Counted from the first letter of the stretch, positions 16,185 through 25,794 are shown. The stretch is DNA of 64,000 nt from Flavobacterium silvaticum (GCF_012911565.1 NZ_JAAMPU010000106.1:62001-126000), one strand, 5' to 3'. Numbers and translations: made by a program. The notes: generated from the letters alone by a model not told the origin.

Positions 16185-16510
16185 AGTTCCAGTTCGTTCA
16201 TCGGATCCCAAAAGTATTTTTCGAAATCGACTATTTTATTGTCCTTGACTTTTATGCCCTCACTTTCGAGAAGTTGCTGCATTAAATTCGTCCCTTCAAA
16301 ATGATGTTTTCCTGTCAATAATCCGACGCGATTCACGACACGGTGAGCGGGCACGTCCTTTAATCCGGAAGCGTTCATGGCCCAACCTACCATACGGCTC
16401 GAACCCGTAGAACCAAGTGCACGCGCGATGGCACCGTAACTCGTCACGCGTCCGTACGGAATTTGGCGGGCGACTTCGTAAACCTTATCGAAAAAAGAAG
16501 TTTCAGCCAT
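16181..16510 (-). CDS. alkyltransferase-like protein (MGMT family, no active Cys)
   Basis: A 109-residue DNA-binding domain of the O6-alkylguanine transferase family. IPYGRVTSYGAIARALG and SSRMVGWAMN are the helix-turn-helix region. The active-site motif is VPAHRVVNR, with Ala where methyltransferases have the acceptor Cys of PCHRV. It is thus an ATL-type protein, which flags alkylated guanines for nucleotide excision repair rather than repairing them. It overlaps LysE by 8 bases and the lipoprotein hydrolase by 4. Confidence 0.87.
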   Translation of the reverse strand: MAETSFFDKVYEVARQIPYGRVTSYGAIARALGSTGSSRMVGWAMNASGLKDVPAHRVVNRVGLLTGKHHFEGTNLMQQLLESEGIKVKDNKIVDFEKYFWDPMNELEL

Positions 16511-17138
16511 AATAATATTGAATTATGTTGATTGCCGTGAGGATTGAAATCAGCAATAAGACACTGCCAATGACGTAATTCATATTGTGTATCACACGGG
16601 AAGTATACTTTTGCATGCGTTGGAAAAATGTTACGAAACAATAAAAACCAAACCCGGTTCCCAGAATCACGCCGACCACGAAAAGCAAAATGTGCAACTG
16701 GGTAAAATCAAAAATCCGGTAGGAATTGAACGCCAGGCTCACAACAACGTAAAACGGAACGGTAAGAAAATTGAGCCCCGAAAAAAGCATCCCTAAAAAG
16801 AACCGACGGCTACGACTGGGTAATTTGATCTTTTCTTTTTCGGGCTTCATTTTTTTGGCCCAGAAGAAAAAATAAATGGCCAGCGACATGAAAACCACGA
16901 GTGCCGCTTCACGCAGCATAAGGACAACTTCGGGATGTTTGCCCAAATAACGTGCGAACAGGACCGCGAGATAGCATTCTACGGAAATCACCAGAATGGC
17001 TCCTGCAACGAATACTTTAGCCGCGCTTTTCCCTTCTGAAATACTGATGCGCAATGCCGTCATATTCAAAAGTCCGGGCGGGATTACCCCAATTCCCGAG
17101 GCAGCGAATCCCAAGACGAGCGACAGCAAATAGCGCAT
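16503..17138 (-). CDS. LysE-family membrane transporter
   Basis: A 211-residue membrane protein with about six hydrophobic segments and a LysE-like start (ASGIGVIPPGLLNMTALRIS). Members export amino acids or related metabolites; the substrate is not predictable here. It is six bases from trmB and overlaps the alkyltransferase-like gene, so the four genes are likely co-transcribed. Confidence 0.78.
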   Translation of the reverse strand: MRYLLSLVLGFAASGIGVIPPGLLNMTALRISISEGKSAAKVFVAGAILVISVECYLAVLFARYLGKHPEVVLMLREAALVVFMSLAIYFFFWAKKMKPEKEKIKLPSRSRRFFLGMLFSGLNFLTVPFYVVVSLAFNSYRIFDFTQLHILLFVVGVILGTGFGFYCFVTFFQRMQKYTSRVIHNMNYVIGSVLLLISILTAINIIQYYYG

Positions 17139-17144
17139 GCGTAA

Positions 17145-17819
17145 TTATTTTATTCTGAACCTAATATACGTAATCGCTTTGTCTTTTTCCAAATATTGGG
17201 CTTCGTAAAATGTCTGGATTCCGGTGACTTCTTCCGGAGCGCCTTCGTTGCGGTAAATGTTGTGGTTGGCATAGATCACTTCATGGCCTTGTCCGTGCAA
17301 AAGACCCAATGTGTAACCGTGCATAAATTCGCTGTCGGTCTTTAAATGCACGATGCCGTTTGGCTTGAGGATTTTTTTGTAACGCGCCAGGAAATCCATA
17401 TTGGTCATGCGGTGCTTGGTGCGTTTGTATTTGATTTGCGGATCTGGGAATGTAATCCAGATTTCATCGACTTCTCCTTCTGCAAACAAATTTTCGATAA
17501 GTTCGATTTGAGTCCGAAGGAAAGCCGCATTGGAAATACCTTCTTCAACAGCGGTTTTTGCGCCTCTCCAAAAGCGTGCGCCTTTGATGTCTATCCCGAT
17601 AAAATTCTTTTCCGGAAATTTCTTCGCCAGGGCAACCGTGTACTCGCCTTTTCCGCATCCGAGTTCCAGCACCAGTGGGTTTTCGTTTTTAAAGAATTCA
17701 CGGTCCCATTTTCCTTTGAGAGGAAAACTGCCTGACAGGATTTCCTCGCGTTCGGGCTGGATCACATTGGCAAAGGTCTCGTTTTCCCTGAATCTCTTGA
17801 GTTTGTTCTTACTTCCCAC
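17145..17819 (-). CDS. trmB: tRNA (guanine-N7-)-methyltransferase
   Basis: A 224-residue SAM-dependent methyltransferase making m7G46 in tRNA. LVLELGCGKGEYTVALA is the SAM loop, FIGIDIKGARFWRGAK follows, and ITFPDPQIKYKRTKHRM is the TrmB signature. Length is normal. It heads a minus-strand operon. A -7 box lies 24 bases upstream (17843-17850). Confidence 0.93.
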   Translation of the reverse strand: MGSKNKLKRFRENETFANVIQPEREEILSGSFPLKGKWDREFFKNENPLVLELGCGKGEYTVALAKKFPEKNFIGIDIKGARFWRGAKTAVEEGISNAAFLRTQIELIENLFAEGEVDEIWITFPDPQIKYKRTKHRMTNMDFLARYKKILKPNGIVHLKTDSEFMHGYTLGLLHGQGHEVIYANHNIYRNEGAPEEVTGIQTFYEAQYLEKDKAITYIRFRIK

Positions 17820-17842
17820 GTGGCATTTGTTTTATGAGGCCG

Positions 17843-17850
17843 CAAAATTA
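17843..17850 (-). promoter_or_regulatory. -7 box for trmB
   Basis: TAATTTTG on the minus strand, exact consensus; a CAAA (minus TTTG) at 17866-17869 lies 15 bases upstream, a little closer than usual. Confidence 0.4.
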
Positions 17851-17904
17851 CGATTAAAATGGAATCAAAACCGAATGCTCTTATAAAAACCAATCGGAAC
17901 ATTG

Positions 17905-17994
17905 TTTGACAATTTTAATCCTAAAATAAATTTTGTCAACAAGCATTGACAATTTTTCGTTGACAAAAAAAATTGTCAGCACAAAATTGTCAGC
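17905..17994. repeat. GACAA/TTGTC palindrome cluster A
   Basis: GACAA at 17909, 17948 and 17962; TTGTC at 17933, 17973 and 17988. The closest pair is TGACAAAAAAAATTGTCA (17961-17978). The same half-sites are clustered at 52576-52660 and 57598-57699 and paired at 30072-30122. Confidence 0.65.
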
Positions 17995-18149
17995 AGATAA
18001 CAATGACCCGGATTATCCATAGCATAACCAAGAATTTACACTCAGAGACATTCACAATTCGTTACAAAACACTCACATAATCTTTTGGCAAAATTTCGGA
18101 AATGTAAAATCGCGTTAATGTGTTTAACTTGCCCGCCAAATTACCTGCC

Positions 18150-19220
18150 ATGCCCGATAGCAAAAAACAGCAGAATATATTGGTTGCCCCACTCAATTGG
18201 GGACTTGGTCACGCCACCAGATGCGTCCCGATTATCCGTGCGTTGGAACTTACCGGCTACACACCCATCATAGCCTCGGATGGAGTCGCACTTGAAATGC
18301 TCAAAAAGGAATTCCCGCATTTGAAGCATCTCGAATTGCCATCGTACAAAATCGAATACCCAAAAGACGGCGAGGATTTCAAGTGGAAAATGCTAAAGGG
18401 ATTGCCACGTATGCTCGATGCGATTTCCGACGAAAAGAAACTCGTCAAGAAATGGGTTCGGGAGTTGGGATTGAAAGGAATCATTTCAGATAACCGACTC
18501 GGTGTTTTTTCCAAAAAAGTGCCGTCGGTGTTTATGACGCATCAGCTCAATGTACTGACGGGAAACACCAGTTGGCTGACCGGAAAACTGCACCGTCAGG
18601 TAATCCGCAAATATCGTGAGTGCTGGGTTCCGGATTATGAGGAAAAACCGAACCTGACGGGCAAACTCGGCCATCTCAAAAAACCCGATTTCAATTTAAG
18701 ATATCTGGGGCCGTTGAGTCGTCTGGAGCTAGCGGAAAAAGAAATGAAGTATGATTTGATGGTCATCCTTTCAGGTCCTGAACCGCAACGTACGTTATTG
18801 GAAAACCGGCTAAAGAACGAGGTGCAGTTGTTCGGTAAAAAAGTGGTTTTCATAAAAGGGAAAATCGAAGCGGAACAAAAAACCTGTCAGACCGGAAATG
18901 TCACCTACTATAATTTCATGACATCGGAAGAACTTCAGGAAACCTTCAACGAAAGCCGCATGGTGCTTAGCCGCTCCGGCTATACGACGGTGATGGATTT
19001 GGCGAAACTGCAGAAAAAATGCTTCTTTATCCCCACGCCGGGGCAATACGAACAGGAATACCTGGCCAAAAAATTAAAGAAAGAAGGATTGGTGCCTTTT
19101 GCCAAACAGGATGAGTTCAGGATCGAAAACTTGCTTGAAGTTGACTTGTATCAGGGCTTACCGAAATTCCGCGAAGATATTCATTGGAAAAATCTATTCT
19201 GCCTTTTCCAGGGTGAATGA
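18150..19220 (+). CDS. MurG-like glycosyltransferase (family 28 type)
   Basis: From ATG 18150 (MPDSKKQQNILVAPLNWGLGHATR) the product is 356 residues; a GTG at 18120 would add ten. The GT-B fold shows at NWGLGHATR (acceptor-side glycine motif), in LMVILSGPEPQRTLLENRL at the start of the second domain, and in SRSGYTTVMDLAKLQKKCFFIPTPGQYEQEYLAKKL, the sugar-nucleotide site of MurG-like enzymes. It probably glycosylates a lipid or envelope component. Its 3' end overlaps the convergent histidine kinase gene by 27 bases. Confidence 0.8.
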   Translation: MPDSKKQQNILVAPLNWGLGHATRCVPIIRALELTGYTPIIASDGVALEMLKKEFPHLKHLELPSYKIEYPKDGEDFKWKMLKGLPRMLDAISDEKKLVKKWVRELGLKGIISDNRLGVFSKKVPSVFMTHQLNVLTGNTSWLTGKLHRQVIRKYRECWVPDYEEKPNLTGKLGHLKKPDFNLRYLGPLSRLELAEKEMKYDLMVILSGPEPQRTLLENRLKNEVQLFGKKVVFIKGKIEAEQKTCQTGNVTYYNFMTSEELQETFNESRMVLSRSGYTTVMDLAKLQKKCFFIPTPGQYEQEYLAKKLKKEGLVPFAKQDEFRIENLLEVDLYQGLPKFREDIHWKNLFCLFQGE

Positions 19221-20237
19221 GAATTCCGAACCGTGACCCAATCGGCTTTTGACAAAAATCTTTTCGTCATGGGCCTCAATCAGGTGTTTTACAATCGACA
19301 GTCCAAGGCCTGAACCGCCGGCATCCCGCGAGCCGCTTTTATCGACACGGAAGAATCGTTCGAACAAACGCGGGATGTATTGCTGGTCGATTCCTTCTCC
19401 ATCGTCGTTGATGCGGACAATGATTTTCTTTTCGGTCAGCTCTTCTATGGAAACTTCGGTCGAACCTTTGTCCTTGCCATACTTGATCGAATTCATGACC
19501 AGATTGATCAATACCTGTTCGATCTTTTCACTGTCGCCCCAAACATAGACCGGCTTGGAATAACGCTGGTCGAAAAGCAGCAAGATGTCTTTTTTGGACG
19601 ATTCGATCTCAAGCAGGTCGAAGACGTTTTGCACGAGTTTTACAATGTCGAACTTTTGTTTTTCAAGAACCAGGTCGCCCATTTCGAGTTTGGCGATCAT
19701 ATCGAGGTCGTTGACGATGTAGATCAATCTTTCGACGCCTTTCTCTGCCCTTTCGAGATATTTCTTACGAACACTTTTGTCGTTCAAAGCTCCATCGAGA
19801 AGCGTCGACAAATAACCCTGTACCGTAAATAAAGGCGTCTTTAATTCGTGGGAAACGTTCCCGAGGAATTCGCGTCGGTAATCTTCACGCACACGCAAAC
19901 CTTCGATTTCGAGTTTTTTGTCGGTGGCGAATTTTTTGACTTCACGGGTCAACGTCGCCATGTCTGTAGTAATAGGCTGGCTGCTGAAGTTGTTCGTGTC
20001 GAGGAACGAAACGTCGTCGTAGATTTTTTTGACCCTTCGATAAATAAATCGCTCCACACGGAACTGAAGGATAAAAAAAGAAAAGATTGCTACCGATGCC
20101 GTAAACAGCAGCAGTGCAATCCATGAAAAGACATTAAGGAAGTACATCAGAAAACCCAGCGAGCCGGCTGCAAAAAGCGAAATGTACAAAGACGATTTCA
20201 CGGCAAACCGATAGGATTTCTTGAACTTTAAACTCAT
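19194..20237 (-). CDS. PhoR-like sensor histidine kinase
   Basis: A 347-residue kinase with two adjacent membrane spans near the N-terminus (about residues 13-52), almost no periplasmic loop, then a coiled linker, the dimer/phosphoacceptor helix FLGNVSHELKTPLFTVQGYLS (His in SHELKTP), an N box MNSIKYGKDKGS, and G boxes DDGEGI and GGSGLGLSIVKHL. Lack of a sensor loop means the signal is probably sensed in the membrane or through a partner. It starts immediately after the response regulator's stop (20238). Confidence 0.88.
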   Translation of the reverse strand: MSLKFKKSYRFAVKSSLYISLFAAGSLGFLMYFLNVFSWIALLLFTASVAIFSFFILQFRVERFIYRRVKKIYDDVSFLDTNNFSSQPITTDMATLTREVKKFATDKKLEIEGLRVREDYRREFLGNVSHELKTPLFTVQGYLSTLLDGALNDKSVRKKYLERAEKGVERLIYIVNDLDMIAKLEMGDLVLEKQKFDIVKLVQNVFDLLEIESSKKDILLLFDQRYSKPVYVWGDSEKIEQVLINLVMNSIKYGKDKGSTEVSIEELTEKKIIVRINDDGEGIDQQYIPRLFERFFRVDKSGSRDAGGSGLGLSIVKHLIEAHDEKIFVKSRLGHGSEFSFTLEKAE

Positions 20238-20921
20238 TTACACTTCGATCTTGTAGCCTACGCCTTTGATCGTTTTGAATAATTCTTCGCCGATCTTTTC
20301 GCGTAGTTTTCTTATGTGGACATCTATGGTACGTCCGCCGACGATAACTTCGTTACCCCAAACCTTATCGAGGATTTCTTCGCGCTTGAATACTTTTCCG
20401 GGCTTTGAGGCCAACAGGTAAAATAATTCGAATTCCTTTCTCGGCAAGATGATTTCTTTTTCGTCTTTGATTATCTTATACTCTTCCCGGTTGATTTCGA
20501 TTCCACCTACATTCAGCGTTTCCGATTCCTTGCCGTCATCCTTGAGCCTTCTTAAAAGCGCTTTCACTTTACTTACCAGAAGTTTCGGTTTGATAGGCTT
20601 GGTGATGTAGTCATCGGCACCGGCATCGAAGCCCGCAACCTGTGAATAATCTTCGGAACGGGCAGTGAGGAACGTTATGATAATGTTACTCAGCTCCGGT
20701 ATTTTCCGGATGGCTTCGGTGGCTTCCATACCATCCATTTCCGGCATCATCACATCCATGATGATCAAATGAGGATGCTCTTTTTTTGCTTTAGCGATTG
20801 CTTCCTTACCGTTTTCGGCAGTGAATATCTGATAACCTTCCTGAGACAGGTTATAGCCTACTATCTCAAGGATATCCGGTTCGTCGTCCACCAATAGGAT
20901 GCGGATCTCTTTTTTCTTCAT
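20238..20921 (-). CDS. PhoB-like winged-helix response regulator
   Basis: Start at 20921 (MKKKEIRILLVDDEPD); the 16 residues before it are not family-like. The 227-residue product has a receiver domain (acidic pair DDE, phosphoacceptor Asp in LIIMDVMMPEMDG, Lys in ITKPIKP) and an OmpR/PhoB winged helix (VGGRTIDVHIRKLREKIG ... IKGVGYKIEV). With the kinase it forms a two-component system. It is divergent from the TonB receptor gene, which is the closest candidate target (inference). Confidence 0.9.
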   Translation of the reverse strand: MKKKEIRILLVDDEPDILEIVGYNLSQEGYQIFTAENGKEAIAKAKKEHPHLIIMDVMMPEMDGMEATEAIRKIPELSNIIITFLTARSEDYSQVAGFDAGADDYITKPIKPKLLVSKVKALLRRLKDDGKESETLNVGGIEINREEYKIIKDEKEIILPRKEFELFYLLASKPGKVFKREEILDKVWGNEVIVGGRTIDVHIRKLREKIGEELFKTIKGVGYKIEV

Positions 20922-21108
20922 AAAACTAGAAAAATTTGATTTTCGGCTGTAAATGTAAAGATAAAACAATCGGCCAAAATCCGGTTAACTATTATTTAAT
21001 CTCTTAACATTGGCGTAAACATCAGGAAACTAAAATGTAACCCCGGCTTAACATAGACGTTAAAGCCCGACGCGTACTTTGCCGCAAAATAAAAACAAAA
21101 ACTCTCTG

Positions 21109-23889
21109 ATGAAAAATCAACTCGCAAACTGGCTGTTCCTTTTGGTCACAGCTACGCTTTTTGCACAGAAAGGAACAATAACGGGAACGTTGACCGACAA
21201 GGATATGAAAAACGAGCCGCTCCCTTTCGCAAATGTTCTGGTTAAAGGTACAACAAACGGAGCTTCATCCGACGATCTGGGAAAATACTCACTAAGTGTT
21301 GATGCAGGTACATATGTAGTCCAATTTAGTTTTTTAGGCTATGAGACAGTTGAGCAGACTGTAACGGTCGAAGCCGGAAAAACTGTCATTATAAATAAGT
21401 CGCTCGGTTCCGGAAGCTATACACTTCAGGATGTTGTGGTCCAGGGCGCCGTAAGCAAAGAAAAGGAAACGGCTTTGCTACAGGAACAAAAGAATGCGAT
21501 TGATATGAAGCAGGCGATCGGCTCTCAGGAAATCGTCAAAAAGGGCGTAAGCGATGCTTCCCAGGCAGTATTGAAAACGGCTGGTGTAACTAAGACGGAA
21601 GGAGTGAATAACGTTTTTGTACGGGGTCTTGGAGATCGATACAATTCCACGACACTTAACGGATTGCCCCTTCCTTCCGAAGATCCGGTTTATAAAAACA
21701 TTTCGCTTGAGTTCTTTCAGACCGGAATCATCAAGAACATCAATGTCAATAAAACATTCAACGCTTCTTTATACGGAGATAATGCCGGTGCGAACATTGA
21801 CATCTCTTCAAGGGAACTTGAAAAAAATGCGATTTTCAGCATTTCGGCCGGTACAGGATTGAATACAAATGCCATCTCCAATAACTTTAAAGTATCTGAT
21901 GGGGCATACTCCTATTTCGGCTTCCTTCAAAACGGAAGAAGCAATCCAATCTCAAACCTCGACAATTATACCTTCAAATCAAATTTCAATACTCAGGATG
22001 TTTCGAACACGGTAAATACAAACTTTACAGTGCTGGGAGGAGGCAAAATCGACATCGGGAACAACAAACTTTCAATTTTTGCGGTTGCTGCCAATAACAG
22101 CGAGTATTTGTTCCGGGATGGCTTTCTGGGCCAGGCGAGTTTTTCCGGAGACTATACACGACGACTTAATGTACAACGATCAGACTACAAAACAACGCAG
22201 TCTGCCATGGCCAACGTTAAATATAAGTTCAATAAGGGAAGCGTTGCACTCAACTCCCTTTTCATTCACAATAATTCACAATACGTGGCCCGTCTTGAAG
22301 GGTTCGACGATGATATAAACGGCAACCTAGGGCAAAACGAAGCCGAAAAATCACTAATTAACCGCCAGCAGAATAACGATAATAATTTATTTTCAAACCA
22401 ACTCCTGGCCGATTATAAATTCAGTGATAAGATTAGTGTTAATGTCGGGGCAACTTACAGCCAGTTGCGCGGTACCGAGCCTGACCGAAAGACTACAACA
22501 TTTGCATACAACGACGCATCCCAGAAATATCTTTTTGCAACGGATGCACCAGGACAGACCATGCGTTATTTTTCAACTCTCGATGAAAATGATTTTGCAG
22601 GAAAAGCAGAGTTGGATTACACCTTTAATCCAGCTTCTGAAAACAAGGTGGTACTTACCATAGGCGGAAATTATCGCTCTACTAAAAGGACATTCAATTT
22701 TACCGAATTATTGTACCGATTCAGGACAAGTGCATTATCCGCTTTCACTATTGACCCTGAAAATCCTGATCTCGTTCTTAACGCAGACAATTTCAACAAC
22801 GGTGTTTTTACCCTTGAAAGTGGTCGGGGCGATACGAATGTTAATCCGTTTTACTACCTCGCAGATCGCGACATTGCTTCTGGATACGGACAATTGTTAT
22901 ATCCTTTTAACGAAAATCTGACTGTTCAGGTTGGCGTTAGGTATGAAAAAGCAAAGCAAACGGTCAACTGGGACACCAACTTGACCAGCAGTGTAAACGA
23001 TCTTACAACCCGACCGTCGCTTATCGACAAAAATTACATTCTTCCCAGCCTGAACCTGAAATACAGCCTTAACGAGAAAAATGCAATACGATTTGCGGCA
23101 AGTCAAACCTATACAATGCCGCAATTCAAAGAGACGGCACAGTTTCTATATTCAGATATAAACAGTAACGAATATGGAAATCCGTATCTGGTTCCATCTA
23201 CAAACTATAACATAGATGCCAAATATGATTTTTACCTGTCGAAAAAAGAAATCATTTCAGTCGGCGGATTCTATAAATATATCCAAGACCCAATCAGCCG
23301 GGTACAAATAAACTCACCTGCACTTGAATATTCGTATGTAAATACGGATCATGCATTCGTGGCGGGTGCCGAACTTGAAGTACGTAAGACTTTGTACGCG
23401 GTTGAAGGCGAGGTAAGAAACAGCGATTTTTCGCTTGGTTTGAACACGTCTTACCTCTATAGTGAACAAACACAGGACGACCAGACTTCTGGTGTTGTTT
23501 CTACAGATTTCACATATGACAGAGGTAAAATGCAAGGTGCTACTCCATTGCTGATCAATTCTGATTTGAGCTACAGCGCCAGCAATGCAAAGACATGGTT
23601 TTTGTCAACTGTAATTTTCAATTACTTCTATGACAAGGTTTATACCGTTGGTACTGCCACCCGCGAAAACATTGTTGAAAAAGCTGTTCCAACGCTTGAC
23701 TTTGTGAACCGACTGGAACTTAAAGACTATAAGCTTACCCTTTCTGCAGGCGCAAGAAATATCCTGAACCCAAGATATTGGCTGACGCAGCAAACAACAT
23801 CAACCGTAAGCGGAGATACTACAGACTCACTGATCAGTTCTTATCGCAAAGGCGTAACGGTGTTCTTCGGCCTCAACTGGCAATTGTAA
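21109..23889 (+). CDS. TonB-dependent outer-membrane receptor
   Basis: Start chosen at MKNQLANWLFLLVTATLFAQ (signal peptide); an in-frame TTG ten codons earlier is less likely. Mature order: a carboxypeptidase-regulatory-like domain (GTITGTLTDKDMKNEPLPFANVLV ... FSFLGYETVEQTVTV), a plug (IVKKGVSDASQAVLKTAGV, VFVRGLGDRYNSTTLNG), then a long 22-strand barrel ending GVTVFFGLNWQL. About 926 residues, a normal length. It would import a large or scarce substrate using TonB energy. No SusD follows; instead a beta-helix-like lipoprotein starts 47 bases downstream and may be its partner. Substrate unknown. Confidence 0.9.
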   Translation: MKNQLANWLFLLVTATLFAQKGTITGTLTDKDMKNEPLPFANVLVKGTTNGASSDDLGKYSLSVDAGTYVVQFSFLGYETVEQTVTVEAGKTVIINKSLGSGSYTLQDVVVQGAVSKEKETALLQEQKNAIDMKQAIGSQEIVKKGVSDASQAVLKTAGVTKTEGVNNVFVRGLGDRYNSTTLNGLPLPSEDPVYKNISLEFFQTGIIKNINVNKTFNASLYGDNAGANIDISSRELEKNAIFSISAGTGLNTNAISNNFKVSDGAYSYFGFLQNGRSNPISNLDNYTFKSNFNTQDVSNTVNTNFTVLGGGKIDIGNNKLSIFAVAANNSEYLFRDGFLGQASFSGDYTRRLNVQRSDYKTTQSAMANVKYKFNKGSVALNSLFIHNNSQYVARLEGFDDDINGNLGQNEAEKSLINRQQNNDNNLFSNQLLADYKFSDKISVNVGATYSQLRGTEPDRKTTTFAYNDASQKYLFATDAPGQTMRYFSTLDENDFAGKAELDYTFNPASENKVVLTIGGNYRSTKRTFNFTELLYRFRTSALSAFTIDPENPDLVLNADNFNNGVFTLESGRGDTNVNPFYYLADRDIASGYGQLLYPFNENLTVQVGVRYEKAKQTVNWDTNLTSSVNDLTTRPSLIDKNYILPSLNLKYSLNEKNAIRFAASQTYTMPQFKETAQFLYSDINSNEYGNPYLVPSTNYNIDAKYDFYLSKKEIISVGGFYKYIQDPISRVQINSPALEYSYVNTDHAFVAGAELEVRKTLYAVEGEVRNSDFSLGLNTSYLYSEQTQDDQTSGVVSTDFTYDRGKMQGATPLLINSDLSYSASNAKTWFLSTVIFNYFYDKVYTVGTATRENIVEKAVPTLDFVNRLELKDYKLTLSAGARNILNPRYWLTQQTTSTVSGDTTDSLISSYRKGVTVFFGLNWQL

Positions 23890-23936
23890 ATAAATAATGC
23901 TAACTCTAAATATTAATTACTTTAAACACTTACACA

Positions 23937-25277
23937 ATGAAAAAAATGCTAATGCTTGCTGTAGCTGCAGCAATGGTAGCTGCTTGTAGCAGTGACGACA
24001 ACAACGGAACGCCTACAGATCCACAAACTGCGGACGGGCTAATTACTTCTTTGACTGACATCGATTACGACGCAACCTCTTTGAAAGGTTACATTGCCGG
24101 AAATATCACTTTGCCCGCTGGTGAATACACATTGGATGGTGCGTTGACTGTATTGGATGGCTTCACACTGACACTTGAGCCAGGTGTAAAATTCATTGCC
24201 AATACATCAGGTGCGCAAGGAGGAACAAACGTACGTTTACAGGTGAACAAAGGTGGAAAATTGATGGCCGTAGGTACAGCTTCACAACCAATTGTTTTCA
24301 CTTCTGATACAGAAGAGCCTGGCGACTGGGCTGGTGTATTCTTGTGTGGTAAAGCTACCCTTACGTCACCAAACGGAGGAAGAGATGGTTCTTATACACA
24401 AGCTACTGAAATTGGAGATGCTTCTTACGGTGGATCTGATGATGCTGACTCATCAGGTCACTTGGAATATGTAGAAATCGCCTATGCAGGTGCACGTATC
24501 AATGGTACTAAAGAAGGCAACAACCTTTCTCTTTATGCACAAGGTACAGGAACAATCCTGAAAAACCTTTGGCTACACGACGGTTCAGATGACAACATTG
24601 AATTTTTCGGTGGTACTGTAAACGCTGAAAACTTATTGGTTGTAAACTCTGCAGATGATACTTTTGACTGGTGTCTTGGATGGAACGGACACGTAACAAA
24701 CGTTGTTGAAATCCGTGAGGCTGGTTTTACAGATATCACCAATGGATCAGGTATGATGGAAGGTGATGGTTTCTTTTCTGACCTTGGTTCGACTCCGGCT
24801 AACACTGCCAACTTGTCTAATCCTACACTTACTAATTTCTCGATAGGTGTTTACGGTGCTTCAGGTACTGATTCCGCAGATCCAAACAGTACCGCTTACA
24901 AGCTTCGCGCTGTGGCTTTATTCAGAACCGGATGTAAAATTTCTTTGACCAATTCAAAAGTAATCTGGGGAGATGCCGTGAATATGCCTACAAACGGTCT
25001 GTTCAAATTCAATGATGCAACAGGCCCTGCTCTTGCTGCCGATGTTCACATCAGTCTTAACTACACAGGCCCAAGCTTTATTGGAGGTACCGGTGTTACG
25101 ACATCTCCGGACAGTCCGGTTCCAGGTGCGAACTACAACTTGTCAGGCGCTTATCCTGCCTATATCTATGGTGATTTTGCACAATTGGTATTCAACAATA
25201 CTGGTGCTACAGGTGCTGATAAATCTGTTTTTGCATGGACAAATTACGACTTCGCTACTAAAGCTCCTGGTTTGTAA
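23937..25277 (+). CDS. surface lipoprotein with beta-helix-like repeats, paired with TonB receptor
   Basis: A 446-residue lipoprotein (MKKMLMLAVAAAMVAAC, then SSDDNN, which resembles the flavobacterial surface-export signal of Ser plus acidic residues). The mature part has segments seen in right-handed parallel beta-helix proteins: VLDGFTLTLEPGVKFIANTS, RLQVNKGGKLMAVG, SGHLEYVEIAYAGA and GTILKNLWLHDGSDDNIEF. It lies 47 bases after the receptor gene, so the two probably work as a pair. Codons are strikingly uniform and T/A-ending (GGT, GCT, GTT, AAC), unlike its neighbours, suggesting high expression. Ligand unknown. Confidence 0.75.
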   Translation: MKKMLMLAVAAAMVAACSSDDNNGTPTDPQTADGLITSLTDIDYDATSLKGYIAGNITLPAGEYTLDGALTVLDGFTLTLEPGVKFIANTSGAQGGTNVRLQVNKGGKLMAVGTASQPIVFTSDTEEPGDWAGVFLCGKATLTSPNGGRDGSYTQATEIGDASYGGSDDADSSGHLEYVEIAYAGARINGTKEGNNLSLYAQGTGTILKNLWLHDGSDDNIEFFGGTVNAENLLVVNSADDTFDWCLGWNGHVTNVVEIREAGFTDITNGSGMMEGDGFFSDLGSTPANTANLSNPTLTNFSIGVYGASGTDSADPNSTAYKLRAVALFRTGCKISLTNSKVIWGDAVNMPTNGLFKFNDATGPALAADVHISLNYTGPSFIGGTGVTTSPDSPVPGANYNLSGAYPAYIYGDFAQLVFNNTGATGADKSVFAWTNYDFATKAPGL

Positions 25278-25303
25278 TTTTTTGAAAACAAAAAACAATT
25301 GAA

Positions 25304-25326
25304 AATCCCGCTTTAAAGGCGGGATT
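25304..25326 (+). terminator. intrinsic terminator
   Basis: AATCCCGC / GCGGGATT stem with a 7-base loop, followed by TTTTT. It ends the receptor-lipoprotein transcript. Confidence 0.9.
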
Positions 25327-25474
25327 TTTTTATGTGTCTGATTGATTTGATAGTTACGGTAAAACGTGTTATAGGATTTTCACATAATGATCTCTAAAAC
25401 AATAAAATGATGCAAAAAAATTTGGCAACATATTTGAAAACACTTTTGTACTTTTACAAAACCAAATTTGCACC

Positions 25475-25771
25475 ATGACAAAAAATTACTTTTTAACCCT
25501 GATGTTTTTCCTCTTCTTTGCTGCTGCGGCTTCAGCCCAGGATGGCAAGGAACTCGGGTTCTATCCGAATCCGGTAAGTACAGGAAAAATTTATGTGACC
25601 TCTAAGAGTTCACTGGAAAAAGAAGTTACCATTTTCAATGTTCTTGGAAAGCAGGTGCTTCAACAAATGGTCAGCCGCGAGCTCAACATTTCGACACTAT
25701 CTCCCGGAGTTTACATCCTCAAGATTCGGGAAGGCGATGCCAGCATCACGAGAAAACTGATAATAAAATAG
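25475..25771 (+). CDS. stand-alone T9SS sorting-domain protein
   Basis: A 98-residue protein consisting of a signal peptide (MTKNYFLTLMFFLFFAAAASAQ) joined almost directly to a type A T9SS sorting domain: FYPNPVSTGKIYV, EVTIFNVLGKQVLQ, LNISTLSPGVYILKI and the basic end RKLIIK. There is no passenger. The sorting domain resembles that of the gene 100 bases downstream. It could be a remnant of a larger gene, or a real small protein that occupies the sorting or attachment machinery. It is bracketed by terminators, so it is its own transcription unit. Confidence 0.8.
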   Translation: MTKNYFLTLMFFLFFAAAASAQDGKELGFYPNPVSTGKIYVTSKSSLEKEVTIFNVLGKQVLQQMVSRELNISTLSPGVYILKIREGDASITRKLIIK

Positions 25772-25774
25772 TTA

Positions 25775-25794
25775 AACCCCGCATCGGCGGGGTT
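25775..25794 (+). terminator. intrinsic terminator
   Basis: AACCCCGC / GCGGGGTT, 8-bp perfect stem with a 4-base loop, followed by TTTT. Confidence 0.9.

Larger units (their letters stand above)
17820..18149. other. 330-bp divergent intergenic region with GACAA/TTGTC cluster
   Basis: No gene. It holds the trmB -7 box and six GACAA or TTGTC half-sites between 17905 and 17994. The part from 18000 to 18149 is AT-rich with no clear TAnnTTTG box for the plus-strand glycosyltransferase. Confidence 0.6.
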
